DNA of 64,000 nucleotides from Bisbaumannia pacifica (GCF_007989625.1 NZ_BJUK01000006.1:1-64000), one strand, 5' to 3'; shown: positions 35,728 through 45,796, numbered from the stretch's first letter. The notes: generated by a model not told the origin, from the sequence alone. Translations and numbers: made by a program.

Positions 35728-36642
35728 CTATCGAGCCACCAGACTCAGCCATAGCGGTAGGCTCAGCATCGCCAGCAGCGTCTGCCCGGTGATCAGCGCC
35801 GCCATCAGTTCGGCGTCGCCCCCCAGCTGGCGCGCCAGAATATAGGCCGAGGTGGCGGTGGGCAGGGCGGCGAAGAGCAGGGCCACGTCGCGACTCACGC
35901 TATCCAGCCCCAGTGCCCAGGTCAGGCCTAGCACCAGGGCCGGCATCAGCAGCAACTTGATGCCATGGGTCGCCCAGACGGCGCGATCACGGCGCAGCAG
36001 TGCCTGGGGGCGCAGCGCCACGCCCACCGCCACCAGGCCCAGGGGCAGGGCGGTGCGGCCCAGCAGCTCCAGGGTGGGAGCGCTCCAGCCGGGCAGGCCC
36101 AGGCCCGAGAGATTCAGGGCGATACCCCCCAGGCAGGCGAGGATCAGCGGGTTACTGACCAGGGCGCGCAGGCTGCGACCCAGGCTGCCGGGGCCCAGGG
36201 TGCCGACGCCGATAAAGCAGAGCACGCAGAGCAGGTTGACGGTCGGCACCATCAGGGCCACGGCCACCGCCGCCGTGGTAGCGCCGAGGCCGCCATGCAG
36301 CGCCGCGGCGCCGGCCACGCCCACGTAGGTGTTGAAACGCAGGCTGCCCTGGAACAGCGACGTAAAGGTGGGCGCCTCCGGCGTGAGGCGAGGGCGCCAC
36401 CACCACAGCAGGATGGCGAACAGCAGCATGCCGCCCAGCAGCGCCAGGGCCAGCCGGGCCACCGGGACCCGGGCGATCTCCGCCTCGGCCAGGGTACCCA
36501 CCAGCATGGCCGGAAACAGCAGGTAATAGATCAGCCGCTCCAGGCGAGGCCAGAAATCGCCGCCGGGCAGCTCCAGGCGTCCCAGCAGGGCCCCCAGCAG
36601 GATCAGCAGAAAGAGCGGGCCCAGGGCGTCGAGAATCTGCAT
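35728..36642 (-). CDS. AEC-family transporter
   Basis: A 304-residue permease of the auxin efflux carrier family with about ten membrane helices in two five-helix halves. It starts MQILDALGPLFLLILLGALLG, typical of bacterial AEC proteins, and has the conserved RFNTYVG segment. The frame is open further upstream, but that part is not membrane-like. The substrate may be a small organic acid such as malate. Transcription runs towards the sRNA pair. Confidence 0.82.
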   Translation of the reverse strand: MQILDALGPLFLLILLGALLGRLELPGGDFWPRLERLIYYLLFPAMLVGTLAEAEIARVPVARLALALLGGMLLFAILLWWWRPRLTPEAPTFTSLFQGSLRFNTYVGVAGAAALHGGLGATTAAVAVALMVPTVNLLCVLCFIGVGTLGPGSLGRSLRALVSNPLILACLGGIALNLSGLGLPGWSAPTLELLGRTALPLGLVAVGVALRPQALLRRDRAVWATHGIKLLLMPALVLGLTWALGLDSVSRDVALLFAALPTATSAYILARQLGGDAELMAALITGQTLLAMLSLPLWLSLVAR

Positions 36643-36748
36643 GGTGCGACAAGGCTCCAGGTCACGGTCGTTGGCGAGTGCTGATAAGCTTACCCTGATA
36701 GAGAGGCGGCCCGCGATGGTCGCGACATGAGACGACGAGGGGGAGAGG

Positions 36749-37342
36749 ATGACGCTGACGGTTCGCTGGTTGAGCGCGGGTGTCCTGGGACTGGCGTTGC
36801 TGGCCCTGGGCGGCTGGTTCTGGCAGCAGGGACACGAAGACGATGGCGCGCCCCAGGGTGGCGAGATCGCCCTGCCTTCCACCCATGGCGACTTCGCCCT
36901 ATCGTCGCTGGGCGAGGAACAGCTGGCGGCCATCTACTTCGGCTACACCTATTGCCCGGATGTCTGTCCCATGACCCTGGCGGTAGTGCGTCAGGCCCTG
37001 GGCCAACTGGCGCCGGAACTGGCCGAGCGGGTGGTGCCGGTGATGATCAGCGTCGACCCGGAGCGCGATACCCTGGCGCGACTCGAGGAGTATATGGGCT
37101 ATTTCGGCGATGAATTTATCGGCGTCCGGGGCAGCGAGGCGCAGCTGGCGGAGGTCGCCGAGCGCTATGGGATCTTCTGGCGTCGGGTCGAGATGGAAGC
37201 GTCCGCCATGGGCTATACCGTGGATCACGGCGCCTCGCTCTATCTGGTCGACCGAGAAGGGGAGATTCGCCGGCGGGTGCTCTATTCATCGACTCCCCAC
37301 GCCCTGATCGAGGCGTTGCGCCAGGAGCTGGGCGAGGGGTAG
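36749..37342 (+). CDS. SCO1/SenC-family copper chaperone
   Basis: A 197-residue membrane-anchored thioredoxin-fold protein. One N-terminal helix (about 7-26) is followed by C69-P-D-V-C73 and H160 (VDHGAS), the Sco copper site. It delivers copper to the CuA centre of cytochrome oxidase or acts as a redox protein in the periplasm. No oxidase gene is adjacent. Confidence 0.88.
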   Translation: MTLTVRWLSAGVLGLALLALGGWFWQQGHEDDGAPQGGEIALPSTHGDFALSSLGEEQLAAIYFGYTYCPDVCPMTLAVVRQALGQLAPELAERVVPVMISVDPERDTLARLEEYMGYFGDEFIGVRGSEAQLAEVAERYGIFWRRVEMEASAMGYTVDHGASLYLVDREGEIRRRVLYSSTPHALIEALRQELGEG

Positions 37343-37367
37343 GTCGGATAAATGCCACCGGGCGACG

Positions 37368-38432
37368 CTACTCGCTCGCCTCGGGTGGACTGAGCAGGCG
37401 TTCCACCATGGCATCCAGGGCCCGCAGCTGGCGGCCATCGCGGCTGTCATGGTCGGGGCGGGGACGCCAGCTGTTTTCGTCGTAGCCCCACCAGTCCCAG
37501 CAGCCCTGGGGGTTACCCAGGCTGGGCGAGACCTGGGGGTAAAGCACGGCCAGACGGTATGCCTCGGCCCAGGCATTGAGGCCGGAGTGGCGGGCGAAGG
37601 CATCGCCGACCTGCTCGGTGGCCATGCCACAGCCATGCAGGGCCACCACCAGGCCGCAGGCCTCGCCATCGGCGCATGCCGCCGGCAGATAGAGATAGCC
37701 GCTCTCACCCAACTGGCGTGCCCCGCTGTCGACCTCCTGAGAGAAACGCGAGAGTTCTCCCGAGGGGGCGGCCGGGGGGGACTCGGCCTCGCCATAGAGC
37801 CAGGCCAGGGCCTCGCCGGGGCCGTCGTAGCCGCAGTCCAGCAGGTAGGGGCTGCCCCCCGCCGCACAATCCACCAGGGGCGCCTCTTGGGCGACGCGCT
37901 CGCCGGCCACCGGCCAGCCATGGCCGGCCCCCGGCGTGACGACCCGGCGCAGCTGGGCGTCGGCATCCGCCAGCCAGTCACGATACTGCTCGACGAGCCG
38001 CTCCCCCACGGCGGGGAGCACGGTGCCATCTTGCTCGCCATGCCAGAGGAAGACCCGCTGACGGGCCAGCGCCTCGGGGGGGCCGACTCGGCCCTCGGCC
38101 AAATAGGCGGCGTGGCGGGCCGCCAGCTCGCTCGGCTCGGGGAGCCCCCGGTGGGTGAGCATGCACCGACCCAGGGCCTGGCCGAGGCTACCCTGGGCGC
38201 AGCCCCAGGGGCCGGCGGCGAACACCCCCAGCCGGGAATAGCGCGCCGGGTAGGCCACGGCCAGTTGGGTGGCCATATAGCCCCCGGAGGAGACGCCCAG
38301 CACGGCCAGGCGTTCGCCGTCCAGGCCTAGTGCTGGTAGCGGCGGAGGCGCTGCCTCCTCGGCGAGGGCGGCACCGCCGAGGAGCAGCGCCGCCACACCG
38401 AGGATGCCCTTACTCGGCATCGGCCTCGTCAT
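37368..38432 (-). CDS. Extracellular PHB depolymerase-like esterase
   Basis: A 354-residue exported esterase with a signal peptide (AALLLGGAALA, then EEA). The catalytic order is Ser in GVSSGGY, Asp in HGEQDGTV, His in GAGHGWPV, and the oxyanion HGCG placed after them. That circularly permuted order is known for type 2 catalytic domains of extracellular poly(3-hydroxybutyrate) depolymerases. Starts at 38432 or 38420 are both possible; either overlaps the FKBP gene end. I see no separate substrate-binding domain. Confidence 0.75.
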   Translation of the reverse strand: MTRPMPSKGILGVAALLLGGAALAEEAAPPPLPALGLDGERLAVLGVSSGGYMATQLAVAYPARYSRLGVFAAGPWGCAQGSLGQALGRCMLTHRGLPEPSELAARHAAYLAEGRVGPPEALARQRVFLWHGEQDGTVLPAVGERLVEQYRDWLADADAQLRRVVTPGAGHGWPVAGERVAQEAPLVDCAAGGSPYLLDCGYDGPGEALAWLYGEAESPPAAPSGELSRFSQEVDSGARQLGESGYLYLPAACADGEACGLVVALHGCGMATEQVGDAFARHSGLNAWAEAYRLAVLYPQVSPSLGNPQGCWDWWGYDENSWRPRPDHDSRDGRQLRALDAMVERLLSPPEASE

Positions 38433-39111
38433 CGACGCCCAGCAGCTCCACCTTGAAGGTCAGGGTCTCGTAGGGACCGATGGGGCCGCCGGTGCCGGCC
38501 TCGCCATAGGCCAGGTCGTAGGGCAGGTAGAGCATCCAGGTGTCGCCCTCGCTCATCAGCTGCAGGGCCTCCTGCCAACCCTCGATCACCTGATCGACGC
38601 GGAAGCTGATCGGCTCGCCGCGCTCATAGGAGCTGTCGAAGACGCTGCCATCCAGCAGGGTGCCCTCATAGTGCACCTCGACCTGGGACTCGGGACCCGG
38701 GGAGGGACCCTCGCCGGACTCGATGACCTTGTACTGCAGGCCGGAGTCGGTCACCACCACGCCCTCGGCGTCGGCGTTCTCGGCGAGGAAGGCCTCGCCG
38801 GCTTCGCGGGCCGACTCGGCCTGGCGCTCGGCCTCGGCCTGGCGCTCGGCCATTGCCTGCTGCTGGAACTGCATCAGCGTCTCGGCCATCTGCTCCTCGC
38901 TCAGGGCCAGTTCCGCGTCGGCGTAGACATCGCGAATGGCCTGGGTGAAGGCTTCGATATCCAGGTCGTCCACGTCCTGAACCAGGCTCTGCCCCAGGGT
39001 CACGCCCAGGCTGTAACCGAGCCGGGCCTCGTCGCTTTCCAGGTCGGCCAGGGCGAAGGGCGCGGCACACAGCAGCGAGCCCAGGGTGGCGGCGCGAACC
39101 AGTGTCTTCAT
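38410..39111 (-). CDS. FKBP-type peptidyl-prolyl isomerase
   Basis: A 233-residue Mip/FkpA-like periplasmic foldase: signal peptide (MKTLVRAATLGSLLCAAPFALA), N-terminal helical dimerisation domain (about 25-115, rich in Glu/Gln/Ala) and C-terminal FKBP domain (VEVHYEGTLLDGSVFDSSY, then LPYDLAYGE). The frame opens upstream, but the signal peptide sets the start at 39111. The tail is acidic, as in halophile proteins. It overlaps the PHB depolymerase-like gene downstream. Confidence 0.9.
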   Translation of the reverse strand: MKTLVRAATLGSLLCAAPFALADLESDEARLGYSLGVTLGQSLVQDVDDLDIEAFTQAIRDVYADAELALSEEQMAETLMQFQQQAMAERQAEAERQAESAREAGEAFLAENADAEGVVVTDSGLQYKVIESGEGPSPGPESQVEVHYEGTLLDGSVFDSSYERGEPISFRVDQVIEGWQEALQLMSEGDTWMLYLPYDLAYGEAGTGGPIGPYETLTFKVELLGVDDEADAE

Positions 39112-39197
39112 GCAGTATCCTCGATCGATGGGGTCATAAAACACCCCTCGGACTCTATCAGGAGTGGCCGGGTTCCGCACCCGCCTACCCCGGGTAC

Positions 39198-39233
39198 AAA
39201 AAGACAGCGGGCCGGGGAGTGCCCGGCCCGCTG
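39198..39233 (-). terminator. Terminator of the teaABCD operon
   Basis: On the minus strand a 12-bp stem CAGCGGGCCGGG/CCCGGCCCGCTG is followed by TC and five T. It lies 24 bp past the teaD stop. Confidence 0.9.
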
Positions 39234-39256
39234 CTAGGGTCGCGACGGGGGTGGCG

Positions 39257-39697
39257 TCAGACCACCAGGGTGGGGCACTTGGCCATGCTGGCCACCCGCT
39301 GGGAGACGCTGCCCAGCAAGTACGAGGTCTTGTCGCCATTGGTGCCCTGGGAGCCGATCACGATCAGGTCGATATCGCGCTTGCGGGCGAAGCGCACGAT
39401 GGTATTGGAGGGGCGGCCTCCCTTGACGAAGGCGCGTACCTTGGTGGCCCCCCGCTCCAGGGCATCGTGCTTGGCCTGGACGGCGATCTCGGTGGCGTAC
39501 TCCTTGAGGGCATCGTCGGGGATATCCAGCTTGCTGGGACGCACCATGGACAGTGACGCCTCCAGCAGGCTGTGATGCTTGAAGACGCAGAGGATATAGA
39601 GCTCCGCATCGGTGAGCTTGGCCAGCTCCACGGCCTTCTCCAGGGCCTTGAGGGCCCCCTTGGAGCCGTCCACCGGCAGCAGGATCTTGTGAAACAT
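39257..39697 (-). CDS. teaD: TeaD, ATP-binding universal stress protein
   Basis: A 146-residue UspA-fold protein with the ATP-binding pattern [18 protein letters not shown]. In Halomonas elongata TeaD is encoded after teaABC and negatively regulates the ectoine transporter. GGAGGAG favours the ATG at 39697. It lies 24 bp after teaC. Confidence 0.88.
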   Translation of the reverse strand: MFHKILLPVDGSKGALKALEKAVELAKLTDAELYILCVFKHHSLLEASLSMVRPSKLDIPDDALKEYATEIAVQAKHDALERGATKVRAFVKGGRPSNTIVRFARKRDIDLIVIGSQGTNGDKTSYLLGSVSQRVASMAKCPTLVV

Positions 39698-39721
39698 CGT
39701 CGTCTCCTCCATGAGCCAGGA

Positions 39722-41005
39722 TCAGCTGAAGGCCAGGTCCCGGAGGAACAGGGCGATCTGCGGGAAGATGATCAGCAGCGCCGCCGCCGCCACCAGCATG
39801 AAGACGAAGGGCGGGGTGCCCTTGATCACGTCCAGGTAGGGGCGTTTGAAGATGGCGATGGCGGTGAAGATATCGCAGCCGAAGGGTGGCGTCGCCGAGC
39901 CGATGGCCACCTGCAGGGTGATCAGGATCCCCACCAGCACCGGGTCGAGGCCGGTGGCCTCGATGGCCGGGGCGAAGATCGGCGTCAGGACCAGGATCAC
40001 CACGATAGGATCGACGAACATGCAGGCCACGAAGAAGGCCACGCAGATGGCGATCAACACCCCGGTGGGGCCCGCCTCGTTGATGCCCACCGCCTCGAGG
40101 ATGGCCTGGGGGATCTGGGCGAAGGAGATGATCCAGGAGAAGCCGTTACCGACCCCGACCAGGATAAAGACCACGGCGGTAATCAGGCCGGTGGATTTGG
40201 CGATGGCGTAGATGTCCGCCATCTTCAGGGAGCGGAAGATCACGAACTCCAGCAAGACCGCATAGAGCACGCAGGCCGCGGCGGCCTCCGTGGGGCTGAA
40301 GATGCCGCCATAGATGCCGCCGACGATGATCACCGGGAAGCCGAGGGGCCATAGCGCCCCTTGCACCGCCTGGGCGCGCTCCTTCCAGCTGCTCCTGGGC
40401 TCGGTGGGCACCTTGTTGATATAGGCGTAGGCGATGCAGTAGACGGAGAACATCAACAGGATCAGCAGCCCCGGGCCGATGCCGGCGATAAAGAGCTCAC
40501 CGATGGAGGTACCGGAGATGACGCCATAGATGATCATGCCGATGCTCGGCGGGATCAGGAAGGCGATATCGCTGGCGTTGATGATCAGCGCCAGGGTGAA
40601 GGAGTCGGAGTAGCCCGCCTTGAGCATGCGCGGACGTAGCGGCGAGCCCACCGCCACCACCGTCGCCTGGGTGGAGCCGGAGACGGCCCCGAAGAGGGTA
40701 CAGGAGGCCGCGGTGGAGACCGCCAGGCCGCCCTTCACGTGACCGATGAACGACATCACCATATTGATCAGTCGTTCGGCGGATTGGCCCCGCGTCATGA
40801 TGTCGGCGGCCAGGATAAACATGGGAACCGCGATCAGCGAAGCGGGACGGATGCCCGCCATGATCTGCTGAATCAGCGTATCCATCTGGCCGAGGCCGTT
40901 GAACATCATGAAGAAGCCGATGACTGCCGCCGTGATCAGCGGAATCATCATCGGAAAGCCCAGCAACAGCAGGGCGATCATGGTGACTACCATTATTGTC
41001 GTCAT
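39722..41005 (-). CDS. teaC: TeaC, large permease of the ectoine TRAP transporter
   Basis: A 427-residue DctM-type permease with about 12 membrane helices and motifs SCTLFGAVSGSTQATVVAVG and PPSIGMIIYGVISGTSIGELF. With TeaB and TeaA it imports ectoine and hydroxyectoine with sodium for osmoprotection and recovery of leaked solute. Confidence 0.9.
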   Translation of the reverse strand: MTTIMVVTMIALLLLGFPMMIPLITAAVIGFFMMFNGLGQMDTLIQQIMAGIRPASLIAVPMFILAADIMTRGQSAERLINMVMSFIGHVKGGLAVSTAASCTLFGAVSGSTQATVVAVGSPLRPRMLKAGYSDSFTLALIINASDIAFLIPPSIGMIIYGVISGTSIGELFIAGIGPGLLILLMFSVYCIAYAYINKVPTEPRSSWKERAQAVQGALWPLGFPVIIVGGIYGGIFSPTEAAAACVLYAVLLEFVIFRSLKMADIYAIAKSTGLITAVVFILVGVGNGFSWIISFAQIPQAILEAVGINEAGPTGVLIAICVAFFVACMFVDPIVVILVLTPIFAPAIEATGLDPVLVGILITLQVAIGSATPPFGCDIFTAIAIFKRPYLDVIKGTPPFVFMLVAAAALLIIFPQIALFLRDLAFS

Positions 41006-41035
41006 CGTATATTCCCCTGGGAGACTCGCCCGGTA

Positions 41036-41614
41036 TCAGACTTCCGTTTCCGTATCCTTGTATCCATCCACCACGCCCGTCGAAAGGTAGACGTCCCGGG
41101 AGACCAGGTTCTTGATGGCGGTCAGCAGGTACTGGATGCCCGTGATCAAGAAACCCAGGGGGACCCAGACATAGATGATCCAGATCGGGAAGCCTAGGGC
41201 CGGCAAGACCCGCCCCTTGGACTGCAGGTCGAGGATATAGATGATGGAGTAGTAGCAGAGGAAGAACATCACCAGGGAGGTAAAGGTGGCGATGGTTATC
41301 ATCAGTGCCTTGCGCCCACCCACCGGCAGGGCATCGTAGATGGCCGACATGCGAATATGACGACCGTGGCGAGCCGCGTAGCCGATACCGGCGAAGGTGA
41401 TCATGATGATCAGGATGCGATTGATCTCGCCGGTAAAGAAGATGCTGTCACCCAGCACGAAGCGGGCGATCACATTGGCGATGGTGTTGATGGCCATCAA
41501 CAGCACCCCCAGGGCCAGGATGACCGCCTCCACCTTGCTGATAAAGGTGTCGATGGTTCCCAGGAAGCCCGGCAGGCCGGAGCGATAATTCTTTTCGGAC
41601 TCTTCTTCGGTCAT
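41036..41614 (-). CDS. teaB: TeaB, small permease of the ectoine TRAP transporter
   Basis: A 192-residue DctQ-type membrane protein with four predicted helices. It lies 30 bp upstream of teaC and 176 bp downstream of teaA, with a hairpin in the larger gap. Confidence 0.88.
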   Translation of the reverse strand: MTEEESEKNYRSGLPGFLGTIDTFISKVEAVILALGVLLMAINTIANVIARFVLGDSIFFTGEINRILIIMITFAGIGYAARHGRHIRMSAIYDALPVGGRKALMITIATFTSLVMFFLCYYSIIYILDLQSKGRVLPALGFPIWIIYVWVPLGFLITGIQYLLTAIKNLVSRDVYLSTGVVDGYKDTETEV

Positions 41615-41736
41615 AAGACATTCCTTTCAGCATGCGTCCCTGGGCAGGCACCCACTCTAGTCGTCACCATAGGCCTGATAGGCTGGCTGGGATCGCCGCA
41701 AGGTCAACGCTGCTTGCACGTTATGCCACCCAATAA

Positions 41737-41766
41737 ACAGGGGTGACCCTCCCGGGCCACCCCTGT
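41737..41766 (-). terminator. Hairpin between teaA and teaB
   Basis: Minus strand ACAGGGGTG...CACCCCTGT, then TTTATTG. It sits 25 bp after teaA. As an attenuator it would give more binding protein than permease. The rest of the 176-bp gap shows nothing else. Confidence 0.6.
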
Positions 41767-41790
41767 CTCGTGCGCATGACGTTCGACGGC

Positions 41791-42813
41791 TTACTCGTCG
41801 TCGGAGGTCACGGCCTCCAGGTCGGCCTTGAACTGGTTGAGCAGTTCCTCGCCACGCTCACCGGTCATCTCCAGGAAGGCTTCTTCCACCTGCGGCGCCC
41901 GCTCGCGGAAGGCCTGGATCTGCTCCTCGGTCAGGCGCGTCACGGTGACCTCGTCGGAGGCTTCCCGAATCAGCGCCAGCGACTCTTCGGAGAGCCCCTG
42001 GATGTGCTCGATAGTCACGTCATAGGCGTGATCGGCGGCACTGCGTACCAGTTGCTGGTCTTCCTCGGAGAGCCCCTCATAGAAGTCCTGGTTGGCCATC
42101 ATGGCGGTGGTGAACCAGCCGTGGCCGGTGAAGATCAGGTTGGGAGAAACCTCGTAGAGGCCGCCGGACTCGATCCAGAAGATGGGATTCTCCTGGCCAT
42201 CGATGATGCCGGTCTGCAGGCCGCCGTAGACCTCGCCCCAGGGCAGCGGGGTGGGAGTCGCCCCGAAGGCGTTGTAGGTCTCGGAGAGCAGTGGGTTGGT
42301 CATCACCCGGATCTTCTTGTTCTGGAAGCCCTCGGGAGAGGTGATCGGCTCGTCGGCGGTGACCACCATCTCGCCTTCCGGGTACATCTGCAGCAGTTCC
42401 AGGCCCTGTTCGGCGTAGAGTTCCGGGAACATCTCGTTGATGGCCACGCTCTCGTCGAAGAATTCGAGGACCGTCTCTTCGTCGGTGGGCAGCAGGTAGG
42501 GCACGAAGAAGATCTGCGCCTCGGGAATCAGTGCGCCGGTAAAGCCGGGGGACTGATTGACGAACTGCAGGATGCCGTTCTGGGTCTGCTCCATGATGTC
42601 ATCGGATTCGCCCAGCTCACCGAAGCGATAGATCTGCAGGGTGTGGTCGGAGTTCTCTTCGATATACTCCTTGAAGGCGACGGCGAAGACGTCCTGAACA
42701 TCGCCCTCGAACTCCTCGTGAGCATAGCGCCAGTTGGCCGAGTAGGCCGTGGCGGACATACCCAGCAGGAGGGCGCCAACACTGGCGGAAGTAAGCAGTT
42801 TGCTAGCCTTCAT
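41791..42813 (-). CDS. teaA: TeaA, ectoine-binding periplasmic protein
   Basis: A 340-residue TRAP binding protein with a signal peptide cleaved near AYSANW. Long stretches agree with H. elongata TeaA as I remember it, including NWRYAHEE, FGELGESDDIMEQTQNG, LPWGEVYGGLQTG and NPIFWIESGGLYEV. It binds ectoine and hydroxyectoine in the periplasm. The mature protein is strongly acidic. The ATG at 42813 has GGGGAACA upstream. Confidence 0.93.
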   Translation of the reverse strand: MKASKLLTSASVGALLLGMSATAYSANWRYAHEEFEGDVQDVFAVAFKEYIEENSDHTLQIYRFGELGESDDIMEQTQNGILQFVNQSPGFTGALIPEAQIFFVPYLLPTDEETVLEFFDESVAINEMFPELYAEQGLELLQMYPEGEMVVTADEPITSPEGFQNKKIRVMTNPLLSETYNAFGATPTPLPWGEVYGGLQTGIIDGQENPIFWIESGGLYEVSPNLIFTGHGWFTTAMMANQDFYEGLSEEDQQLVRSAADHAYDVTIEHIQGLSEESLALIREASDEVTVTRLTEEQIQAFRERAPQVEEAFLEMTGERGEELLNQFKADLEAVTSDDE

Positions 42814-42903
42814 TCTTGTTCCCCTTGGCAGTTTCAGGCCGGTCACTCGGCCATGATGAGCAGATGAAATGTTGACAAATCAAGACGCTCCACTTACTTG
42901 AGG

Positions 42904-43476
42904 CTAGCCGTCGGCGGATAGAGGGTCAAGTTGGGTTTCGAGGGTTTGCAGCGCCGAGACTTGCATTTTTTTCTGCAACAGACCGGCCCGAACCAGGCGT
43001 TCGTCGAGGGGAAGATCATCCTCTGTCAGGGGGCGAATGGCATGTCCCACGGTGGCCAGATCGGCCAGCCGGCGTAGGCACTCTCGCTCGGCTAGTAGCT
43101 CCGCTCGCTTGAGGGTGTCGCGCAGCTCGGCGACTCGCGGGTCGGTAAGGGCTAACTGTTTGAGGCCGCGGCGCTGTGCTCGCAGCGGCCGGGTGATCTC
43201 GGCCTGCCAGGCGCGTATCGGGGCCAGGTGGCGGGGGGCGTCTTCGTCCGGGGTCAGCCCGTGGCGCTGTAGCCAGCAGGCCCAGAGCAGCTCGCAGACG
43301 TCGACCATGGTCTGATCCTGCAGCGTCAGGCAGACGGACGCCACGCCGGGGCGGGCATAGAGGTCGAGGGCCTGGTCCCAGAGCGCGATCGCCCAGGGTG
43401 CGGCCCGCGCGGTGGTGCCATGGCGAGCCAGCCAGGCCCGCAAATGCCGGCGCAATTGGGTAGAATGCATGCTCAT
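42904..43476 (-). CDS. TIGR02444-type conserved protein
   Basis: A 190-residue soluble protein with W/L-rich helices (WAIALWDQALDLYARPGVA, ELLWACWLQRHGL). This matches the TIGR02444 family, often encoded divergently from the ABC-F gene yheS, as here. Function unknown. Confidence 0.72.
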   Translation of the reverse strand: MSMHSTQLRRHLRAWLARHGTTARAAPWAIALWDQALDLYARPGVASVCLTLQDQTMVDVCELLWACWLQRHGLTPDEDAPRHLAPIRAWQAEITRPLRAQRRGLKQLALTDPRVAELRDTLKRAELLAERECLRRLADLATVGHAIRPLTEDDLPLDERLVRAGLLQKKMQVSALQTLETQLDPLSADG

Positions 43477-43556
43477 CGAAGGCCGTTCCTCCGCTGCCGC
43501 CCCGGGCGGCGGTGGCGAGGGACGACGCCCCCGCCATTCCCGTTATCGGAGCCGGC

Positions 43557-45503
43557 ATGATCGCATTCCGCCAACTCGCCCTGCAACGCGGCACTCAACC
43601 CCTGATCGAAGACGCCGACCTGACCCTGCACGCCGGCCACAAGGCCGGCATCGTGGGGCCCAACGGGGCCGGCAAGTCGAGCCTGTTCAAGCTCCTGCTC
43701 GGCGAGTTGGCTCCAGACAAGGGGGACGTCGAACTGGCCGGCGGGGTGCGCATCGCCCATATGGCCCAGGAAGTGGAAGCCCTGGAGCGCCCCATCGTCG
43801 ACTATGTGCTGGATGGCGATCGGGCCCTGCGGGATACCGAAGCGGCCCTGGCCGCCGCCCAGGTGGCGGGGGAGGCCCACCGGGAGGCCGAGCTGCATGG
43901 CCAAATCGAGGCCCTGGACGGCTACAGCGCCCCGGCCCGGGCCGCCCAGCTACTGGTCGGGCTGGGCTTCGCCCAGGCCGATCTGTCGCGTCCCCTGGCG
44001 GATTTCTCCGGCGGCTGGCGGATGCGCGTCAACCTGGCCCGCACCCTCTTTATGCCTTCCGACCTGCTGCTGCTGGACGAGCCCACCAACCACCTGGATC
44101 TGGACGCCCTGCTGTGGCTCGAGCAGTGGTTGACCCGTTACCCGGGAACCCTGTTGCTGATCTCCCACGATCGCGACTTCCTGGACGCGGTCTGTGACCA
44201 TATCGTGCATTTCGATCGGCGCCGCCTGGTGCTCTACCGCGGCAACTACACCGCCTTCGAGCGCAGCCGCGCCGAGAAGCTCGCCCAGCAGCAGGCCGAG
44301 GCCGCCAAGCAGCAGGCCCGTCGCGCGGAGATCGAAGGCTTCGTGGCACGCTTCCGGGCCAAGGCCACCAAGGCGCGCCAGGCCCAGAGTCGGCTGAAGA
44401 TGCTCGAGCGCATGGAAACCATCGCCGTGGCCCATGTGGACTCCCCCTTCCACTTCACCCTGCCCGCCGCCGAGAAGACCTCGCATCCCCTGCTGGTGCT
44501 GGACGAGGCGCGTCTGGGCTACCGTGGCGACGCGGGCGAGACGGTGCAGCTGGACGAGGTCAAGCTGAGCCTGCAGCCGGGGCAGCGTATCGGCCTGCTG
44601 GGCCCCAACGGTGCCGGCAAGTCGACCCTGATCAAGTCGCTGACCGGCGAGCTGTCGCTGCTGGGCGGCAAGCGCATCGAGGGCGAGCACCTGGCGGTGG
44701 GCTATTTCGCCCAGCATCAGTTGGAGGGGCTGGACCTCTCCGCGTCGCCCTTCCTGCATGTGCAGCGCCTCTCGCCCCGGGCCAGCGATCAGGAGATCCG
44801 CAACTTCCTGGGCGGCTTCGGCTTCCAGGGCGACGATGCCTTCGCCGAGGTGGCCAACTTCTCCGGCGGCGAGAAGGCGCGCCTGGCCCTGGCCCTGGTC
44901 GCCTGGTTGCGTCCCAACCTGCTGCTGCTGGACGAGCCCACCAACCACCTGGACCTGGAGATGCGCGAGGCCCTCACCGAGGCCCTGGCCGGCTTCGAGG
45001 GGGCGGTGATCCTGGTCTCCCACGATCGCCACCTACTGCGTGCCACCGTGGACGAATTCTGGCGAGTGGCCGATCATCGCCTCGAGCCCTTCGACGGCGA
45101 CCTGGAGGACTATCGCGCCTGGCTCAAGGTGCGCCTGGAGGGCGAGCGCCGCGAGGCGCGGGCCGAGAAGGGCGAGCGTCAGGCGGAGGCCGCCGTGCCC
45201 AAAGAGGATCGCAAGGCGGCGCGTCGCGCCGCGGCAGAACTGCGCGAGAAGCTGCGCCCGCTGAAGCGTCAGCGGGACAAGGCGGAGCAGGCCATGGAGA
45301 AGACCCAGGCCGCCCTGAGTGAGGTGGAGGAACGTCTGGCGGATGCCGCGCTCTATACGGAGGCGAGTCGTAAGGCGGAGCTCACCGAGTTGCTGGGTCG
45401 CCAGGGCGAGCTCAAGTCGCGCCTCGAGGCGCTGGAGGCGGAGTGGTTGGCCGCCGAGGAGGCCCTGGAGGCGATGCAAGCCGAGCTGCTGGCGGCGGAA
45501 TAA
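43557..45503 (+). CDS. yheS: ABC-F ATPase, YheS-like
   Basis: A 648-residue soluble protein with two ABC domains. Walker A GPNGAGKSS and GPNGAGKST, signatures FSGGWRMR and FSGGEKAR, and LLLDEPTNHLDL in both; no membrane segment. The linker (about 240-300) is charged and helical, and the C-terminal coiled coil (about 540-648) is long. ABC-F proteins act at the ribosome. The ATG at 43557 replaces a longer frame without a ribosome site. Confidence 0.9.
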   Translation: MIAFRQLALQRGTQPLIEDADLTLHAGHKAGIVGPNGAGKSSLFKLLLGELAPDKGDVELAGGVRIAHMAQEVEALERPIVDYVLDGDRALRDTEAALAAAQVAGEAHREAELHGQIEALDGYSAPARAAQLLVGLGFAQADLSRPLADFSGGWRMRVNLARTLFMPSDLLLLDEPTNHLDLDALLWLEQWLTRYPGTLLLISHDRDFLDAVCDHIVHFDRRRLVLYRGNYTAFERSRAEKLAQQQAEAAKQQARRAEIEGFVARFRAKATKARQAQSRLKMLERMETIAVAHVDSPFHFTLPAAEKTSHPLLVLDEARLGYRGDAGETVQLDEVKLSLQPGQRIGLLGPNGAGKSTLIKSLTGELSLLGGKRIEGEHLAVGYFAQHQLEGLDLSASPFLHVQRLSPRASDQEIRNFLGGFGFQGDDAFAEVANFSGGEKARLALALVAWLRPNLLLLDEPTNHLDLEMREALTEALAGFEGAVILVSHDRHLLRATVDEFWRVADHRLEPFDGDLEDYRAWLKVRLEGERREARAEKGERQAEAAVPKEDRKAARRAAAELREKLRPLKRQRDKAEQAMEKTQAALSEVEERLADAALYTEASRKAELTELLGRQGELKSRLEALEAEWLAAEEALEAMQAELLAAE

Positions 45504-45523
45504 CGAGTCCCGAGGAGGCCCCC

Positions 45524-45784
45524 ATGATCCTGCGATCCGTACCGGTCGCGCTGCTGTTGGTCGGCCTGGTCGGCTGCGCCAACCCGCGGCTGACCCTGGA
45601 TAACTACCAGCGCCTGGAGGTCGGCATGAGCCGGGCCCAGGTGGAGGCGATCCTCGGCTCGCCCAGGGAGTGCCACGGGGCCCTGATGGTGGACCTGTGT
45701 ACCTGGGGGGCGGGCTCGCGTGCCATTCATGCCCAGTTCCTGGGCGGCGAGGCGCTGGCCTTCCAGTATCAGGGGCTCAAGTGA
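45524..45784 (+). CDS. Small lipoprotein, SmpA/OmlA-like
   Basis: An 86-residue lipoprotein with lipobox LVGC (Cys at 18), followed by LTLDNYQRLEVGMSRAQVEAILGSP, the BamE/SmpA-type helix-turn element. Too short to be BamE itself. It lies 20 bp after yheS behind GAGGAGG. Role unknown, probably envelope. Confidence 0.75.
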   Translation: MILRSVPVALLLVGLVGCANPRLTLDNYQRLEVGMSRAQVEAILGSPRECHGALMVDLCTWGAGSRAIHAQFLGGEALAFQYQGLK

Positions 45785-45796
45785 GAGCGCCCCGGC

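Noticed and set aside
37368-38432. Frameshifted or fused gene because the lipase box precedes the oxyanion HGCG
   Set aside because: This order is known for type 2 PHB depolymerase catalytic domains, and the frame is continuous.
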